Below, piece after piece: positions 48,932 through 59,032 of a stretch of 64,000 bases of DNA; the stretch's first letter is position 1, and every line of letters starts with the position of its first letter. The stretch comes from Actinoplanes couchii (GTDB taxonomy: Bacteria > Actinomycetota > Actinomycetes > Mycobacteriales > Micromonosporaceae). The stretch covers positions 62,001 through 126,000 of the forward strand of contig NZ_BOMG01000048.1 of NCBI RefSeq assembly GCF_016862075.1, given 5' to 3'. The position numbers were made by a program, and so were the translations under genes. Below the pieces are notes generated by a model, which was not told where the DNA came from, searched no databases, and was given only the letters and a program-made list of their open reading frames with translations.

Positions 48932-49001
48932 GTCCGGCCTCCCAGCCTTTCCCGCGCCAAGACTACGCACGCATGCTGTGCGCGAACACCCCAGGAGCCT
49001 G

Positions 49002-50276
49002 TCAGTTGGTGTCGGCCGCGAGGGTCACCGAGGCGGAGGCGGACTTGGTGCCGCGGCGGTACTCGACCGCCACCACCGAGCCGGGAGCGTACTTCCGGAC
49101 CAGGGCGATCAGGTCGGTGCCGTCCTCCAGCGGGTGCCCGTCCAGCCGGGTGACGATGTCGCCGGAGCGCAGGCCACCGGCGGCCGCCGGACCTCCGGTC
49201 TCGACCTTGCGCAGCCGGGCGCCGGCCGCACCCTCCCCGGTCATCACCTCGGCGCCGATCACCGTGCGCCGGGCCTTACCGGTGTCGATGATGTCCTCGG
49301 CGACCCGCTTGGCCTGGTTGATCGGGATGGCGAAGGCGAGGCCGATGTTGCCGGCCTCGGTGTCGCTGTTGCCGACCGACCGGATCACCGAGTTGACCCC
49401 GATGACCTGACCGCTCGCGGTGACCAGCGGGCCACCGGAGTTGCCCTGGTTGACCGCGGCGTCGGTCTGGATGGCCGCGTAGTAGCGGGTGGTCCCGCCG
49501 CTCTCGCCGGCCTGGATGGTCCGGTCGACGGCGCTGACGATGCCGTACGTCACGGTGTTGACCAGGGCCAGCGGTGAACCGAAAGCGAGCACCGAGTCAC
49601 CCACCGCGATCTCGTCCGAGTTGCCGAGAGCGACCGGGGTGAGCCCGTTCTTTGCGACTTTGATCACTGCGACGTCGGACTCGGGATCCCGCCCGACGAG
49701 TTTCGCGCTCGCCGTCGACCCGTCCGAGAACGAGACCGACATGCCGTCGTCGCCGCCCTCCACCACGTGGTCGTTGGTGATCACGTAGCCGTCCGTGGAG
49801 ACCACAAAACCGGAGCCGATCGCCCCGCTGACCCGGACCGTGACGACGCTCGGCAGGACCCGCTCGGCCACCCCGGCGAGGCTGCCGGGGTCACGCTGGG
49901 TGCTCTCCGGAGTGTTCGGCCCGGAGGCCCCGAGCTGGGTGCCGCCGCCCTCGGCGTAACCACCGCGGACCGCGAAGACGAACCCCAGCGTGCCACCGAC
50001 GGCACCCGCCAGCAGGGCTGTGACCAGGCAGATCATCAGGACCGGGAAGAATCCGCGGCGGGGTTGGTCCGGGTCCGGCGCGCTGTCCAGCGGCGTGCCG
50101 CCGACCGGTGGTGGCGGGGGCAGCACCACGGCGGAGGCCGCGTACGGATCACGCCACGGATCGGCGGGCCCGCCCGACCAGAAGGCGGACTCCGGCGGCG
50201 GCCCGTACGGGGGCTGCTGCGGCTCGCCAGAGGCATGGGGGGCCGGTGGCCGGCGCCAGTTCCAGCCGTCGGTCAC
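49002..50276 (-). CDS. htrA: HtrA/DegP-type membrane serine protease
   Basis: 424 residues from GTG 50276, with GGAGG upstream. A Pro-rich cytoplasmic head of about 75 residues, one transmembrane span (FFPVLMICLVTALLAGAVGG), then a trypsin-like domain with His in VITNDHVVEG, Asp in PESDVAVIKV and Ser in NQGNSGGPLV, and a single C-terminal PDZ domain (GGPAAAGGLRSGDIVTRLDG). It is an extracytoplasmic quality-control protease. In other actinobacteria the sigE-rseA pair adjoins htrA; here it does not. Confidence 0.95.
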   Translation of the reverse strand: MTDGWNWRRPPAPHASGEPQQPPYGPPPESAFWSGGPADPWRDPYAASAVVLPPPPPVGGTPLDSAPDPDQPRRGFFPVLMICLVTALLAGAVGGTLGFVFAVRGGYAEGGGTQLGASGPNTPESTQRDPGSLAGVAERVLPSVVTVRVSGAIGSGFVVSTDGYVITNDHVVEGGDDGMSVSFSDGSTASAKLVGRDPESDVAVIKVAKNGLTPVALGNSDEIAVGDSVLAFGSPLALVNTVTYGIVSAVDRTIQAGESGGTTRYYAAIQTDAAVNQGNSGGPLVTASGQVIGVNSVIRSVGNSDTEAGNIGLAFAIPINQAKRVAEDIIDTGKARRTVIGAEVMTGEGAAGARLRKVETGGPAAAGGLRSGDIVTRLDGHPLEDGTDLIALVRKYAPGSVVAVEYRRGTKSASASVTLAADTN

Positions 50277-51099
50277 GTCGGTGCCTCCATCCACTCGCCC
50301 GGCTCCGCGCATCCAGGATGACACGGATTCACCGGTTCACACCTTGCCACGGGTCCGCACCTGCGACGAACGGACGGTTTATCCATCGACGGCACGGTGC
50401 ATCACCGGAGAACATCGCTCTACTCTCTTATCCGATGTGTGTGGTTAGGCCACGAGACATCCCAGCCGTACGGAGGTCGTCATCATCGGTCCTGCTCGTT
50501 CATTCGGTCAGCCGGCGACTCAGTCAATACCGTTCGCCGAGACCTACGCCACAGAGGACCCGGTCCTGCAGACCGCGCGTGCCCTGGCGCACGAGCTCGG
50601 CCTGCCCTGCGTCTCGCCCGGCGCCGGCTCCGTGCTGCGCCTGCTGGCCGCGGCGGGCAGTGCCAAGGCCGTCGTCGAGATCGGCACCGGCACCGGCGTG
50701 AGCGGCATCTGGCTGCTCGGCGGGATGCGCCCGGACGGAATCCTCACCACCATCGACGTCGAGCGGGAGTACCAGCGGGTCGCCCGCCGGGTCTTCCTGG
50801 AGGCCGGGTTCGCGCCGTCCCGGACCCGGATCATCAGCGGCCGGGCCCTGGACGTGCTCCCCCGGCTCGCGGACGGCGTCTACGACCTGATCTTCGTGGA
50901 CGCCGACACCACCGAGTTCGCCGCCTGCACCGAGGCCGCCCTGCGGCTGCTCCGGACCGGCGGGATCCTGATCGTGAACGGGGCGCACGCGGGCGGCCGG
51001 ATCAACGACCCGTCCGCCCGGGACGTGGACACCCTCATCGTCCGGGAGACGGTGAAGGCGATCCGTGAGTCCGAGGACTGGATCCCCGCGGTGATCCCG

Positions 51100-52509
<1,410 letters not shown>

Positions 52510-52539
52510 GGGAGGATGACCTTTCCGTAAGACGTGGAA

Positions 52540-52575
52540 AGCCCGCCGGTACGGGCGGTACCGTACCGGCGGGCT
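52540..52575 (-). terminator. terminator of the DUF3117 gene
   Basis: A perfect 14-bp stem AGCCCGCCGGTACG/CGTACCGGCGGGCT with an 8-nt loop, followed on the minus strand by TTTCC. Confidence 0.75.
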
Positions 52576-52586
52576 CGCGTGAAACG

Positions 52587-52754
52587 TCAGCCGGCGATCG
52601 ACTTCAACGCGTCACCCAGCGCGTTGGCCTCGTCCGGGGTCATCTCCACGACGAGACGGCCACCACCCTCCAGCGGGACGCGCATCACGATGCCACGACC
52701 CTCCTTGGTGACCTCCAGCGGACCATCGCCCGTCCGCGGCTTCATCGCCGCCAT
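52587..52754 (-). CDS. DUF3117 protein
   Basis: 55 residues from ATG 52754, with GGGGAG upstream: MAAMKPRTGDGPLEVTKEGR, then GIVMRVPLEGGGRLVVEMTP and DEANALGDALKSIAG. Near-invariant small protein of actinobacteria (Rv1211-like), function unknown. The longer in-frame reading to 52835 is not needed. Confidence 0.93.
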   Translation of the reverse strand: MAAMKPRTGDGPLEVTKEGRGIVMRVPLEGGGRLVVEMTPDEANALGDALKSIAG

Positions 52755-52979
52755 CTTGTCTCCCCTCAGACCTACGTCAGGGTCGGTGGGTTGCCCCACA
52801 GCCACTTGCTCCTGGAATGCCAGCAGCCACGTCACGTGCTCAGCCCCACGCGACGCGGTGCTCGTTTCCGATCGGCGGCCCGCTCGGGCCGTTTCACGTC
52901 TTCACGCGTCGCAGCCCACCGTGCCGATCAAACATTTTCCCTGATGAACACCGGCGAACCCAAACCCAGCCCGGGCGGA
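52755..52979. other. intergenic region between DUF3117 and paaX-like genes
   Basis: About 225 bp of non-coding, divergent promoter space. Nothing recognised except the inverted repeat at its right end. Confidence 0.4.
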
Positions 52980-53018
52980 TGTGACAGCGTCTAGCATATC
53001 GCCTTTCCTGCTGTCACA
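52980..53018. promoter_or_regulatory. inverted repeat TGTGACAGC/GCTGTCACA upstream of the paaX-like gene
   Basis: Perfect 9-bp arms, 21-bp spacer, ending 10 nt before the ATG at 53029. The position fits an autoregulatory operator. Confidence 0.5.
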
Positions 53019-53028
53019 ATGTGCGGTC

Positions 53029-53820
53029 ATGCAGGCGCGGTCCGCACTCTTCGACCTGTACGGCGACTATCTGCGCGCCCGTGGCTCCCGAGCCCCCGTC
53101 TCCGCCCTGGTCAGGCTGCTGACCCCGCTCGATATCGCGGCCCCGGCGGTGCGCACCGCAGTGTCGCGAATGGTGCGACAGGGATGGCTGCATCCGCTGC
53201 GTCTCGCCTCCGGACCGGGTTACGTTCTCACCCCGAAAGCCGCGCGACGGCTCGACGAGGCGGCTGCCCGGGTGTACCGGACCGGTCGCGGCGGCTGGGA
53301 CGGCCGCTTCGACATGATCCTGCTGGGCGAGTCGGCCTCGCGGCGGGAAGTGACCCGCCTCACCTATCTGGGCTACGGCTCGCTGAGTGAACAGGTGTGG
53401 GTGGCGCCGCGCGCGTCCGAAGAGGTGGAAACGCTGCTGAGGTCGGCCGGGGTCGGCTTCGAGCGGTTCAGCGCCACGCACACCGCCGGATCGGACAGCA
53501 TCACCGGGCGAGCCTGGGATCTGGGACGGATCGGGCGGTCGTACGAGGAGTTCGTCGCATCGCTACAGCCGGTTGTCAAAGCCGTTACTCCACGTAGCAC
53601 CGATGAGGAGGCGTACGCGGCCCGGTTCCGGCTGGTGCACGCCTGGCGCTCGATCGTGCTGGACGACCCGCAACTGCCCGCCGCGCTGCTGCCCAGCGGC
53701 TGGCCGGGAGTGAAGGCAGCGAGCTTCTTCGACAAGCACGCCACCCGGCTGCGCCCGGCCGCCGATCGCCATGTGGAACGAGCCCTACGTGGAGTCCGTG
53801 TGGGATTCTCGGAGTCATGA
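53029..53820 (+). CDS. PaaX family transcriptional regulator
   Basis: 263 residues from ATG 53029 (MQARSALFDLYGDYLRARGS). The N-terminal winged helix (VRTAVSRMVRQGWLHPLRLA), central linker GWDGRFDMILL and C-terminal FRLVHAWRSIVLDDPQLPAA followed by LLPSGWPG match PaaX, the phenylacetyl-CoA-responsive repressor of phenylacetate catabolism. The next gene is an enoyl-CoA hydratase starting within the stop (ATGA), consistent with a small acyl-CoA-sensing unit. The rest of the paa pathway is not here. Longer in-frame ATG/GTG starts are possible. Confidence 0.88.
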   Translation: MQARSALFDLYGDYLRARGSRAPVSALVRLLTPLDIAAPAVRTAVSRMVRQGWLHPLRLASGPGYVLTPKAARRLDEAAARVYRTGRGGWDGRFDMILLGESASRREVTRLTYLGYGSLSEQVWVAPRASEEVETLLRSAGVGFERFSATHTAGSDSITGRAWDLGRIGRSYEEFVASLQPVVKAVTPRSTDEEAYAARFRLVHAWRSIVLDDPQLPAALLPSGWPGVKAASFFDKHATRLRPAADRHVERALRGVRVGFSES

Positions 53821-54605
53821 CCGACTCCCTGCTCGTCGACCGCACCGACGCGGTCGTCACCCTGACTCTGAACCGCCCGGAAGCGATGAACAGCTTCACC
53901 GTCGACCTCAAGGAGGCCCTGCGGGACACGCTGGCCTCGCTGGAGAGCGACCGGTCCTGCCGGGCGATCGTGCTGACCGGGGCGGGCGGCGCCTTCTGCG
54001 GCGGTCAGGACCTGAAGGAGCACGCCACCCTGCTCGCGTCCGGGTCCACCGATCTGAACACGGTCCCGCTGCACTACAACCCGATCGCACAGCGGCTGGC
54101 GAACATGCCGAAGCCGGTGATCGCGGCGGTGCGCGGGATGGCCGCCGGGGCGGGCGCCTCGCTGGCCATGCTCGCCGACTTCCGGATCGGCGGCCCGAGG
54201 ACCAGCTTCCTGATGGCGTTCGCCAACGTGGGCCTGGCCGGGGACAGCGGCATCTCCTGGTCGCTGCCGCGGATCGTCGGGCACGCCAAGGCGGTCGAGC
54301 TGCTGCTGCTCGCCAAGCCGGTGAAATCCGCCGAGGCCGACCGGATCGGCATGCTGACCGAGCTGCTGGAGGACGACGAGCAGGTGCTGCCGCGGGCCCA
54401 GGAGCTGGCCGCCCAGCTGGCGGCCGGCCCGACGGTCGCTTACGGCGCGATCAAGCGGGAGCTGTCGATCGCCACCGCCGGCACACTCTCCGACGCGCTG
54501 GCGGCCGAGGCGCAGGCCCAGTCGATCTGCGGCGCGACCGCGGACCACTCGGCCGCGGTCGACGCCTTCGTGAACAAGCGGAAGCCCGATTTCCAGGGCC
54601 GCTAG
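53817..54605 (+). CDS. enoyl-CoA hydratase/isomerase (PaaG/EchA-like)
   Basis: 262 residues, crotonase fold. The oxyanion loops are AFCGGQDLKEHATLL and VRGMAAGAGASLAMLADFRI; the catalytic-helix region is FMAFANVGLAGDSGISWSLP, as VGLAGDSG in which the usual acidic residue before GL is replaced by Val. This is similar to the PaaG group. Translationally coupled to the PaaX-like regulator, so the substrate is probably an aromatic-derived or fatty acyl-CoA (inference). Stop codon duplicated (54598 repeat). Confidence 0.88.
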   Translation: MTDSLLVDRTDAVVTLTLNRPEAMNSFTVDLKEALRDTLASLESDRSCRAIVLTGAGGAFCGGQDLKEHATLLASGSTDLNTVPLHYNPIAQRLANMPKPVIAAVRGMAAGAGASLAMLADFRIGGPRTSFLMAFANVGLAGDSGISWSLPRIVGHAKAVELLLLAKPVKSAEADRIGMLTELLEDDEQVLPRAQELAAQLAAGPTVAYGAIKRELSIATAGTLSDALAAEAQAQSICGATADHSAAVDAFVNKRKPDFQGR

Positions 54606-54617
54606 TCGCCGCTAGTC
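54598..54617 (+). repeat. 10-bp tandem duplication spanning two stop codons
   Basis: GCCGCTAGTC twice in a row. The first copy contains the TAG of the crotonase gene and the second contains the complement of the TAG stop of the convergent gene at 54612. Confidence 0.8.
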
Positions 54618-55121
54618 CTCGTCCTCGTCCTCCTCCTCGGGGTCCTGGTTCTTCTCGACCCCGAGGACGAAGGCCTGCATCGCCAGCTCGTCACCGGACG
54701 GCCAGACGTAGGTGGGCAGCTCGGCGGGGCCCAGCTCCAGCACGTGCGACCAGAACTGGCGCACCGCCTCCGCCGGGTTCACCGCCTCGATCGGCATCGC
54801 GACGCTGACCAGCCACGGCTTCTTGTCGGCGGCGCCACCGAGCGCGGCGGCGAACCGCTGGAACGTCGCCTCGTCGATCGGGCCCTCGATGAGCGAGGCC
54901 GGCACCGGTTCGTCGAAGGCCCGCCGCAGGTACCACAGCGACAGCTCGCCGCCGTCGGCTTTCTCCACCCGGGCCAGGGCCACGACCTGTTCCTCGGCGA
55001 CCAGCAGCACCTCGTCACCGATCTCCGCTTTTCCGGAGAAACCAATCGTTACCGCATCATGCTGGAACAACCGCTCGGTCGCCCACTGCCCTTCCGGAAT
55101 GATCACCACGAACTGAGCCAT
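54612..55121 (-). CDS. hypothetical protein with acidic tail
   Basis: 169 residues, soluble. It starts MAQFVVIIPEGQWATERLFQ and ends in a run of Asp/Glu. The middle carries SLWYLRRAFDEPVPASLIEG and PWLVSVAMPIEAVNPAEAVR. I do not recognise the family. It is co-oriented with tag, with 4 bp between tag's stop and this start, so it is probably the last gene of the nuoA/DivIVA/SRPBCC/tag block. Confidence 0.75.
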   Translation of the reverse strand: MAQFVVIIPEGQWATERLFQHDAVTIGFSGKAEIGDEVLLVAEEQVVALARVEKADGGELSLWYLRRAFDEPVPASLIEGPIDEATFQRFAAALGGAADKKPWLVSVAMPIEAVNPAEAVRQFWSHVLELGPAELPTYVWPSGDELAMQAFVLGVEKNQDPEEEDEDED

Positions 55122-55125
55122 GGTG

Positions 55126-55701
55126 TCATCTCATCACGGGCACCCAGCACTCCGTGAGGTGGTCGTCCACCATGCCGGTGGCCTGCATCAACGCGTACGC
55201 CGTGGTGGGACCGACGAACTTGAACCCACGCTTCTTGAGCGCCTTGGCCATCGCGGTGGACTCCGCCGTGACCGCCGGGACGTCGGCGCGGGTGAGCGGG
55301 CGCGGGCGCTCCGGCGGCGCGAACGACCAGAGCAGCTCGGTCAGCTCCACCCCGGCCGCCACCCGGGCGTTGTGCAGCGCCGCGTCGATCTTCATCCGGT
55401 TCCGGACGATGCCGGTGTCGGCCATCAGCCGGACCGCGTCGGCCTCGGTGAACTCGGCCACCGTCGCGATCGAGAACCCGGCGAACGCCGCCCGGAACGC
55501 CTCCCGCTTGCGCAGGATCGTGATCCAGGACAGGCCGGACTGGAACGCCTCCAGGGTGAGCCGTTCGAAGAGCGCGTCGTCGCCGCGGACCGGCCGGCCC
55601 CACTCCTCGTCGTGATAGACCGCGTAGTCGGGCGTGCTGCCGCCCCAGGAGCACCGGGCCCGGCCGTCCGTGCCCAGGGCGAGGTCCGCCACCGCGGTCA
55701 C
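55126..55701 (-). CDS. tag: DNA-3-methyladenine glycosylase I
   Basis: 191 residues from GTG 55701, overlapping the preceding stop by 4 bp (GTGA). Family signature: RCSWGGSTPDYAVYHDEEWG, LFERLTLEAFQSGLSWITIL, GFSIATVAEFTEADAVRLMA, IVRNRMKIDAALHNA and the C-terminal KFVGPTTAYALMQATGMVDD then H and C for the zinc. It excises 3-methyladenine from alkylated DNA. Confidence 0.95.
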   Translation of the reverse strand: MTAVADLALGTDGRARCSWGGSTPDYAVYHDEEWGRPVRGDDALFERLTLEAFQSGLSWITILRKREAFRAAFAGFSIATVAEFTEADAVRLMADTGIVRNRMKIDAALHNARVAAGVELTELLWSFAPPERPRPLTRADVPAVTAESTAMAKALKKRGFKFVGPTTAYALMQATGMVDDHLTECWVPVMR

Positions 55702-56171
55702 GGCAGGCGGCCCTGCTCGACGAGACGGGCGAAGCGTTTCAGGGCGCCGGTGAACCCCAGTTTCGACCCCGGCCAGAGCACCGGCCAGGCGATCTTCCCG
55801 ACCGCGCCGGCCGGCAGGTGGAACCACTCGTGCAGGACGATCTGGGTACGGTCGCCGGACATCGCCGTGCACCGCATCGCGCCCGGCCCGCGCAGCACCT
55901 TGCCGCAGTGCACGACGCGCAACTCGTACGGCGCGTTGACCTTGACCACCTGGAGCTCGTCGCGCAGCACCGCCGGGCCGATCGCGGTGACCGCCTCGAC
56001 CAGGCTGCCCTCGCCGCCGTCGCCCTCGACCACCCGGACCCGGGTGAACGGGATCCAGTCGGACTGCCGCTCCCAGTTCATGAACGCGGCGAAGACCTTG
56101 GAGGCGGGCGCGTTGACGATCACCGTGGCGGTGAACTCCCCCGGGCCGGCCTCCGCCGCATCGCTGCTCAT
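55698..56171 (-). CDS. SRPBCC family protein
   Basis: 157 residues. START-like pattern: FTATVIVNAPASKVFAAFMN, then WERQSDWIPFTRVRVVEGDG, GSLVEAVTAIGPAVLRDELQ and a C-terminal helix AGAVGKIAWPVLWPGSKLGF. It binds an unknown hydrophobic ligand. Coupled on both sides (ATGA with the DivIVA-like gene, GTGA with tag). Confidence 0.87.
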   Translation of the reverse strand: MSSDAAEAGPGEFTATVIVNAPASKVFAAFMNWERQSDWIPFTRVRVVEGDGGEGSLVEAVTAIGPAVLRDELQVVKVNAPYELRVVHCGKVLRGPGAMRCTAMSGDRTQIVLHEWFHLPAGAVGKIAWPVLWPGSKLGFTGALKRFARLVEQGRLP

Positions 56172-56614
56172 CGTTTCTCCACCGCTTCCGGCCCGATCTC
56201 GATGACCGGGGCGTCCGGCTCCACCGCCTCCACCGCCGGGACCGTGGCGGCCGGGGCGAGCGCCGCCTCCCGGGCGCGGCGGAGCGCGTCGGCCTCCTCC
56301 AGGCGGCCCTCGCGCAGGGCGGTGACCTCGGCCTCCAGCACGCCGATCAGCTCACCCTTGTAGCCGATGTCGTAGGCGGCCCGCTGCAGGGCCTGGTCGA
56401 CCTGCGCCATCCGGTAGCCGCGCAGCACGGTGTCGAACCTGGTCCGGGAGATGTCGTCCTCGCCGAGCGGGCGGTCGCCGGGCAGCGGGATCGCGCGGCC
56501 GTCGGGCTCGACCGGGGTCAGGCCGGGGTCGGCCCCGCTCAGCAGAACGGTCACGCCGAAGACGATCGTCGCGACGACGAGAGCCACGACGATGAAGAGC
56601 AGAAGCTGACCCAT
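56168..56614 (-). CDS. DivIVA-domain membrane protein (Rv1209-like)
   Basis: 148 residues from ATG 56614. One N-terminal transmembrane span (MGQLLLFIVVALVVATIVFG) is followed by a cytoplasmic region with the DivIVA-type segment SRTRFDTVLRGYRMAQVDQA then LQRAAYDIGYK, and a coiled coil. It may take part in polar growth or division. CAACAT lies 7 nt before the ATG. First gene of the coupled block ending with tag, as in Rv1209-Rv1210. Confidence 0.88.
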   Translation of the reverse strand: MGQLLLFIVVALVVATIVFGVTVLLSGADPGLTPVEPDGRAIPLPGDRPLGEDDISRTRFDTVLRGYRMAQVDQALQRAAYDIGYKGELIGVLEAEVTALREGRLEEADALRRAREAALAPAATVPAVEAVEPDAPVIEIGPEAVEKR

Positions 56615-56667
56615 GCGCACGATGTTGACATGTCCGCTTTCCGGTTGCGAGCCCGCCACCCCCGCGG

Positions 56668-57045
56668 TCAGGTCCAGTGCAGGATCCGCTTACGCCACGC
56701 GTAGAGGATGCCCAGGGCCAGCACCGCCACGAAGATCCCCATCTCGGCGATCGCGAGCCCGCCGAAACCGGGGCGATCGAAGATCACCGCCCACGGGAAG
56801 AGAAATACCGACTCAACTGCGAAAAGCACATAAAGGTACGCATAGACGTAGTACCGGATCTGCGCCTGCGCCCAGTCCCCGCCGACCGGGTCGATGCCGC
56901 TCTCGTACGAGATCCGTTTGCCCACCGGCTCCGCCGGGTTCGCGGGCCGGAGCAGGCGGTTCGCTCCGAACGCGGCCACGAACAGCAGCACCCCGGCGGC
57001 CAGCAGCAGACCGAGAAGGGCGTACGAACCCAGGTATCCCGCCAC
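56668..57045 (-). CDS. nuoA: NADH-quinone oxidoreductase subunit A, orphan
   Basis: 125 residues from GTG 57045. Three transmembrane spans. The NuoA signature is KRISYESGIDPVGGDWAQAQ followed by IRYYVYAYLYVLFAVESVFL and FPWAVIF. NuoA normally lies in a nuoA-N operon; no other nuo gene is present here. In Streptomyces a partial second nuo set lies near korAB, so this may be its remnant. TAGGCT lies 8 nt before the start codon. Confidence 0.93.
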   Translation of the reverse strand: MAGYLGSYALLGLLLAAGVLLFVAAFGANRLLRPANPAEPVGKRISYESGIDPVGGDWAQAQIRYYVYAYLYVLFAVESVFLFPWAVIFDRPGFGGLAIAEMGIFVAVLALGILYAWRKRILHWT

Positions 57046-57178
57046 GATCGTGCAGCCTACCGAAGACCACTGGAAGGGCCGCGATCGAATGACTACTGTG
57101 GGCAACGGTCCGGGGCCACTTCGTAAGGAGCGGCGACGTAGTGTGGAAGTAACGATCGCGCCTTCTGGAGGTTGAATC

Positions 57179-59032
57179 GTGGCCGCTCCCGCCAAGCGAG
57201 TCGAGCAGCTGGACCGGGTCGTCATCCGATTCGCCGGCGACTCCGGCGACGGCATGCAGCTCACCGGGGACCGTTTCACGTCGGAGACCGCCCAGCTCGG
57301 CAACGACATCTCGACCCTGCCGAACTTCCCGGCCGAGATCCGCGCACCGGCCGGCACCCTGCCCGGGGTCTCCAGTTTCCAGGTGCACTTCGCCGACTAC
57401 GACATCCTGACCCCCGGCGACGCCCCCGACGTGCTGGTCGCGATGAACCCGGCCGCCCTCAAGGCCAACCTGTCCGAGCTGCCGGCCGGCGCCGACATCA
57501 TCGTCAACACCGACGAGTTCACCCGCCGGAACCTGGCCAAGGTCGGCTATGCGGCCAGCCCGCTGGAGGACGGCTCGCTCGCCGATTTCGCGGTGCACCC
57601 GGTGGCGCTGACCACGCTCACCCTCGGCGCCCTCAGCGAGCTGGGGGTCGCGAAGAAGGACGGCGAACGCGCCAAGAACATGTTCGCGCTCGGCCTGCTG
57701 AGCTGGATGTACTCGCGGCCGTTCGAGTCGACGCTGCGGTTCCTGGAGCGCAAGTTCGCCAAGCGCCCCGATCTGGTCGCCGCGAACAAGGCCGCGTTCC
57801 AGGCCGGCTGGAACTACGGCGAGACGACCGAGGCGTTCGCGGTGCGGTACGAGATCAAACCGGCCCGGATGAGCCCCGGCACCTACCGCAACATCACCGG
57901 CAACCAGGCGCTCGCGCTCGGGCTGGTGGCCGCCGCGGTGCGCTCCGGACTGCCGCTCTTCCTCGGCGCCTACCCGATCACCCCGGCCTCGGACATCCTG
58001 CACGAACTCTCCAAGCACAAACGGTTCGGCGTCACCACGATGCAGGCCGAGGACGAGATCGCCGCGATCGGGGCGGCGCTCGGCGCGGCGTACGGCGGGG
58101 CCCTCGGGGTCACCACCACCTCCGGCCCGGGCGTGGCGCTCAAGGGCGAGACCATCTCGCTGGCCATCGCCCTGGAGCTGCCGCTGGTGATCGTGGACGT
58201 GCAGCGGGCCGGGCCGTCCACCGGCATGCCGACCAAGACCGAGCAGGCCGACCTCAACATGGCCCTGTTCGGCCGGCACGGCGAGGCGCCGCTCGCGGTG
58301 ATCGCCCCGAAATCGCCGTCCGACTGCTTCCACGCGGCGCTGGAGGCGGCCCGGATCGCGCTGACCTACCGCACCCCGGTGATCCTGCTGTCGGACAACT
58401 ACGTGGCCAACGGGTCCGAGCCGTGGCTGTTGCCGTCCGCCGCCGAGCTGCCCGATCTGCGGGTCACGTTCGCCACCGAGCCGAACACCGACGACGGGCG
58501 CTTCCTGCCGTACCTGCGCGATCCGCAGACCATGGCCCGTCCGTGGGCGGTGCCCGGCACGCCCGGCCTGGAGCACCGCATCGGTGGCCTGGAGAAGGCC
58601 GACAAGACCGGCGACATCTCGTACGACCCGGCCAACCACGAGTTCATGGTCCGTACCCGGCAGGCCCGCATCGAGGCGATCAGCGTCCCCGAGGTGGACG
58701 TCGAGGACCCGTCCGAGGACGCGGGCGTGCTGGTCCTCGGCTGGGGTTCCACCTACGGCCCGATCGGCGCCGCCTGCCGGGCGCTGCGCCAGCGTGGCCT
58801 CTCCGTCGCCCAGGCGCATCTGCGGCATCTCGCGCCGCTGCCGGCCAACCTCGGCGCGGTGCTCGCCGGCTACGACAAGGTGGTCGTCCCGGAGATGAAC
58901 CTGGGTCAGCTCGCCGCGGTGATCCGCTCCCGATATCTCGTCGACGTGGTTCCGTTCAACCAGGTCAGCGGCCTGCCGTTCACCGCCGGGACGCTGGAGA
59001 GCATGCTCGAGGACGTGGTCAAGAATGGCTGA
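57179..59032 (+). CDS. korA: 2-oxoacid:ferredoxin oxidoreductase subunit alpha
   Basis: 617 residues from GTG 57179, with GGAGG 5 nt upstream. The gamma-type domain comes first (RVVIRFAGDSGDGMQLTGDR, then LPNFPAEIRAPAGTLPGVSS), then the pyrimidine-binding domain with AYPITPASDILHELSKHKRF and TTTSGPGVALKGETISLAIA, and domain II ending LGQLAAVIRS. It pairs with KorB to decarboxylate 2-oxoglutarate (or another 2-oxoacid) to the acyl-CoA with reduction of ferredoxin. Overlaps korB by 8 bp. Confidence 0.96.
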   Translation: MAAPAKRVEQLDRVVIRFAGDSGDGMQLTGDRFTSETAQLGNDISTLPNFPAEIRAPAGTLPGVSSFQVHFADYDILTPGDAPDVLVAMNPAALKANLSELPAGADIIVNTDEFTRRNLAKVGYAASPLEDGSLADFAVHPVALTTLTLGALSELGVAKKDGERAKNMFALGLLSWMYSRPFESTLRFLERKFAKRPDLVAANKAAFQAGWNYGETTEAFAVRYEIKPARMSPGTYRNITGNQALALGLVAAAVRSGLPLFLGAYPITPASDILHELSKHKRFGVTTMQAEDEIAAIGAALGAAYGGALGVTTTSGPGVALKGETISLAIALELPLVIVDVQRAGPSTGMPTKTEQADLNMALFGRHGEAPLAVIAPKSPSDCFHAALEAARIALTYRTPVILLSDNYVANGSEPWLLPSAAELPDLRVTFATEPNTDDGRFLPYLRDPQTMARPWAVPGTPGLEHRIGGLEKADKTGDISYDPANHEFMVRTRQARIEAISVPEVDVEDPSEDAGVLVLGWGSTYGPIGAACRALRQRGLSVAQAHLRHLAPLPANLGAVLAGYDKVVVPEMNLGQLAAVIRSRYLVDVVPFNQVSGLPFTAGTLESMLEDVVKNG

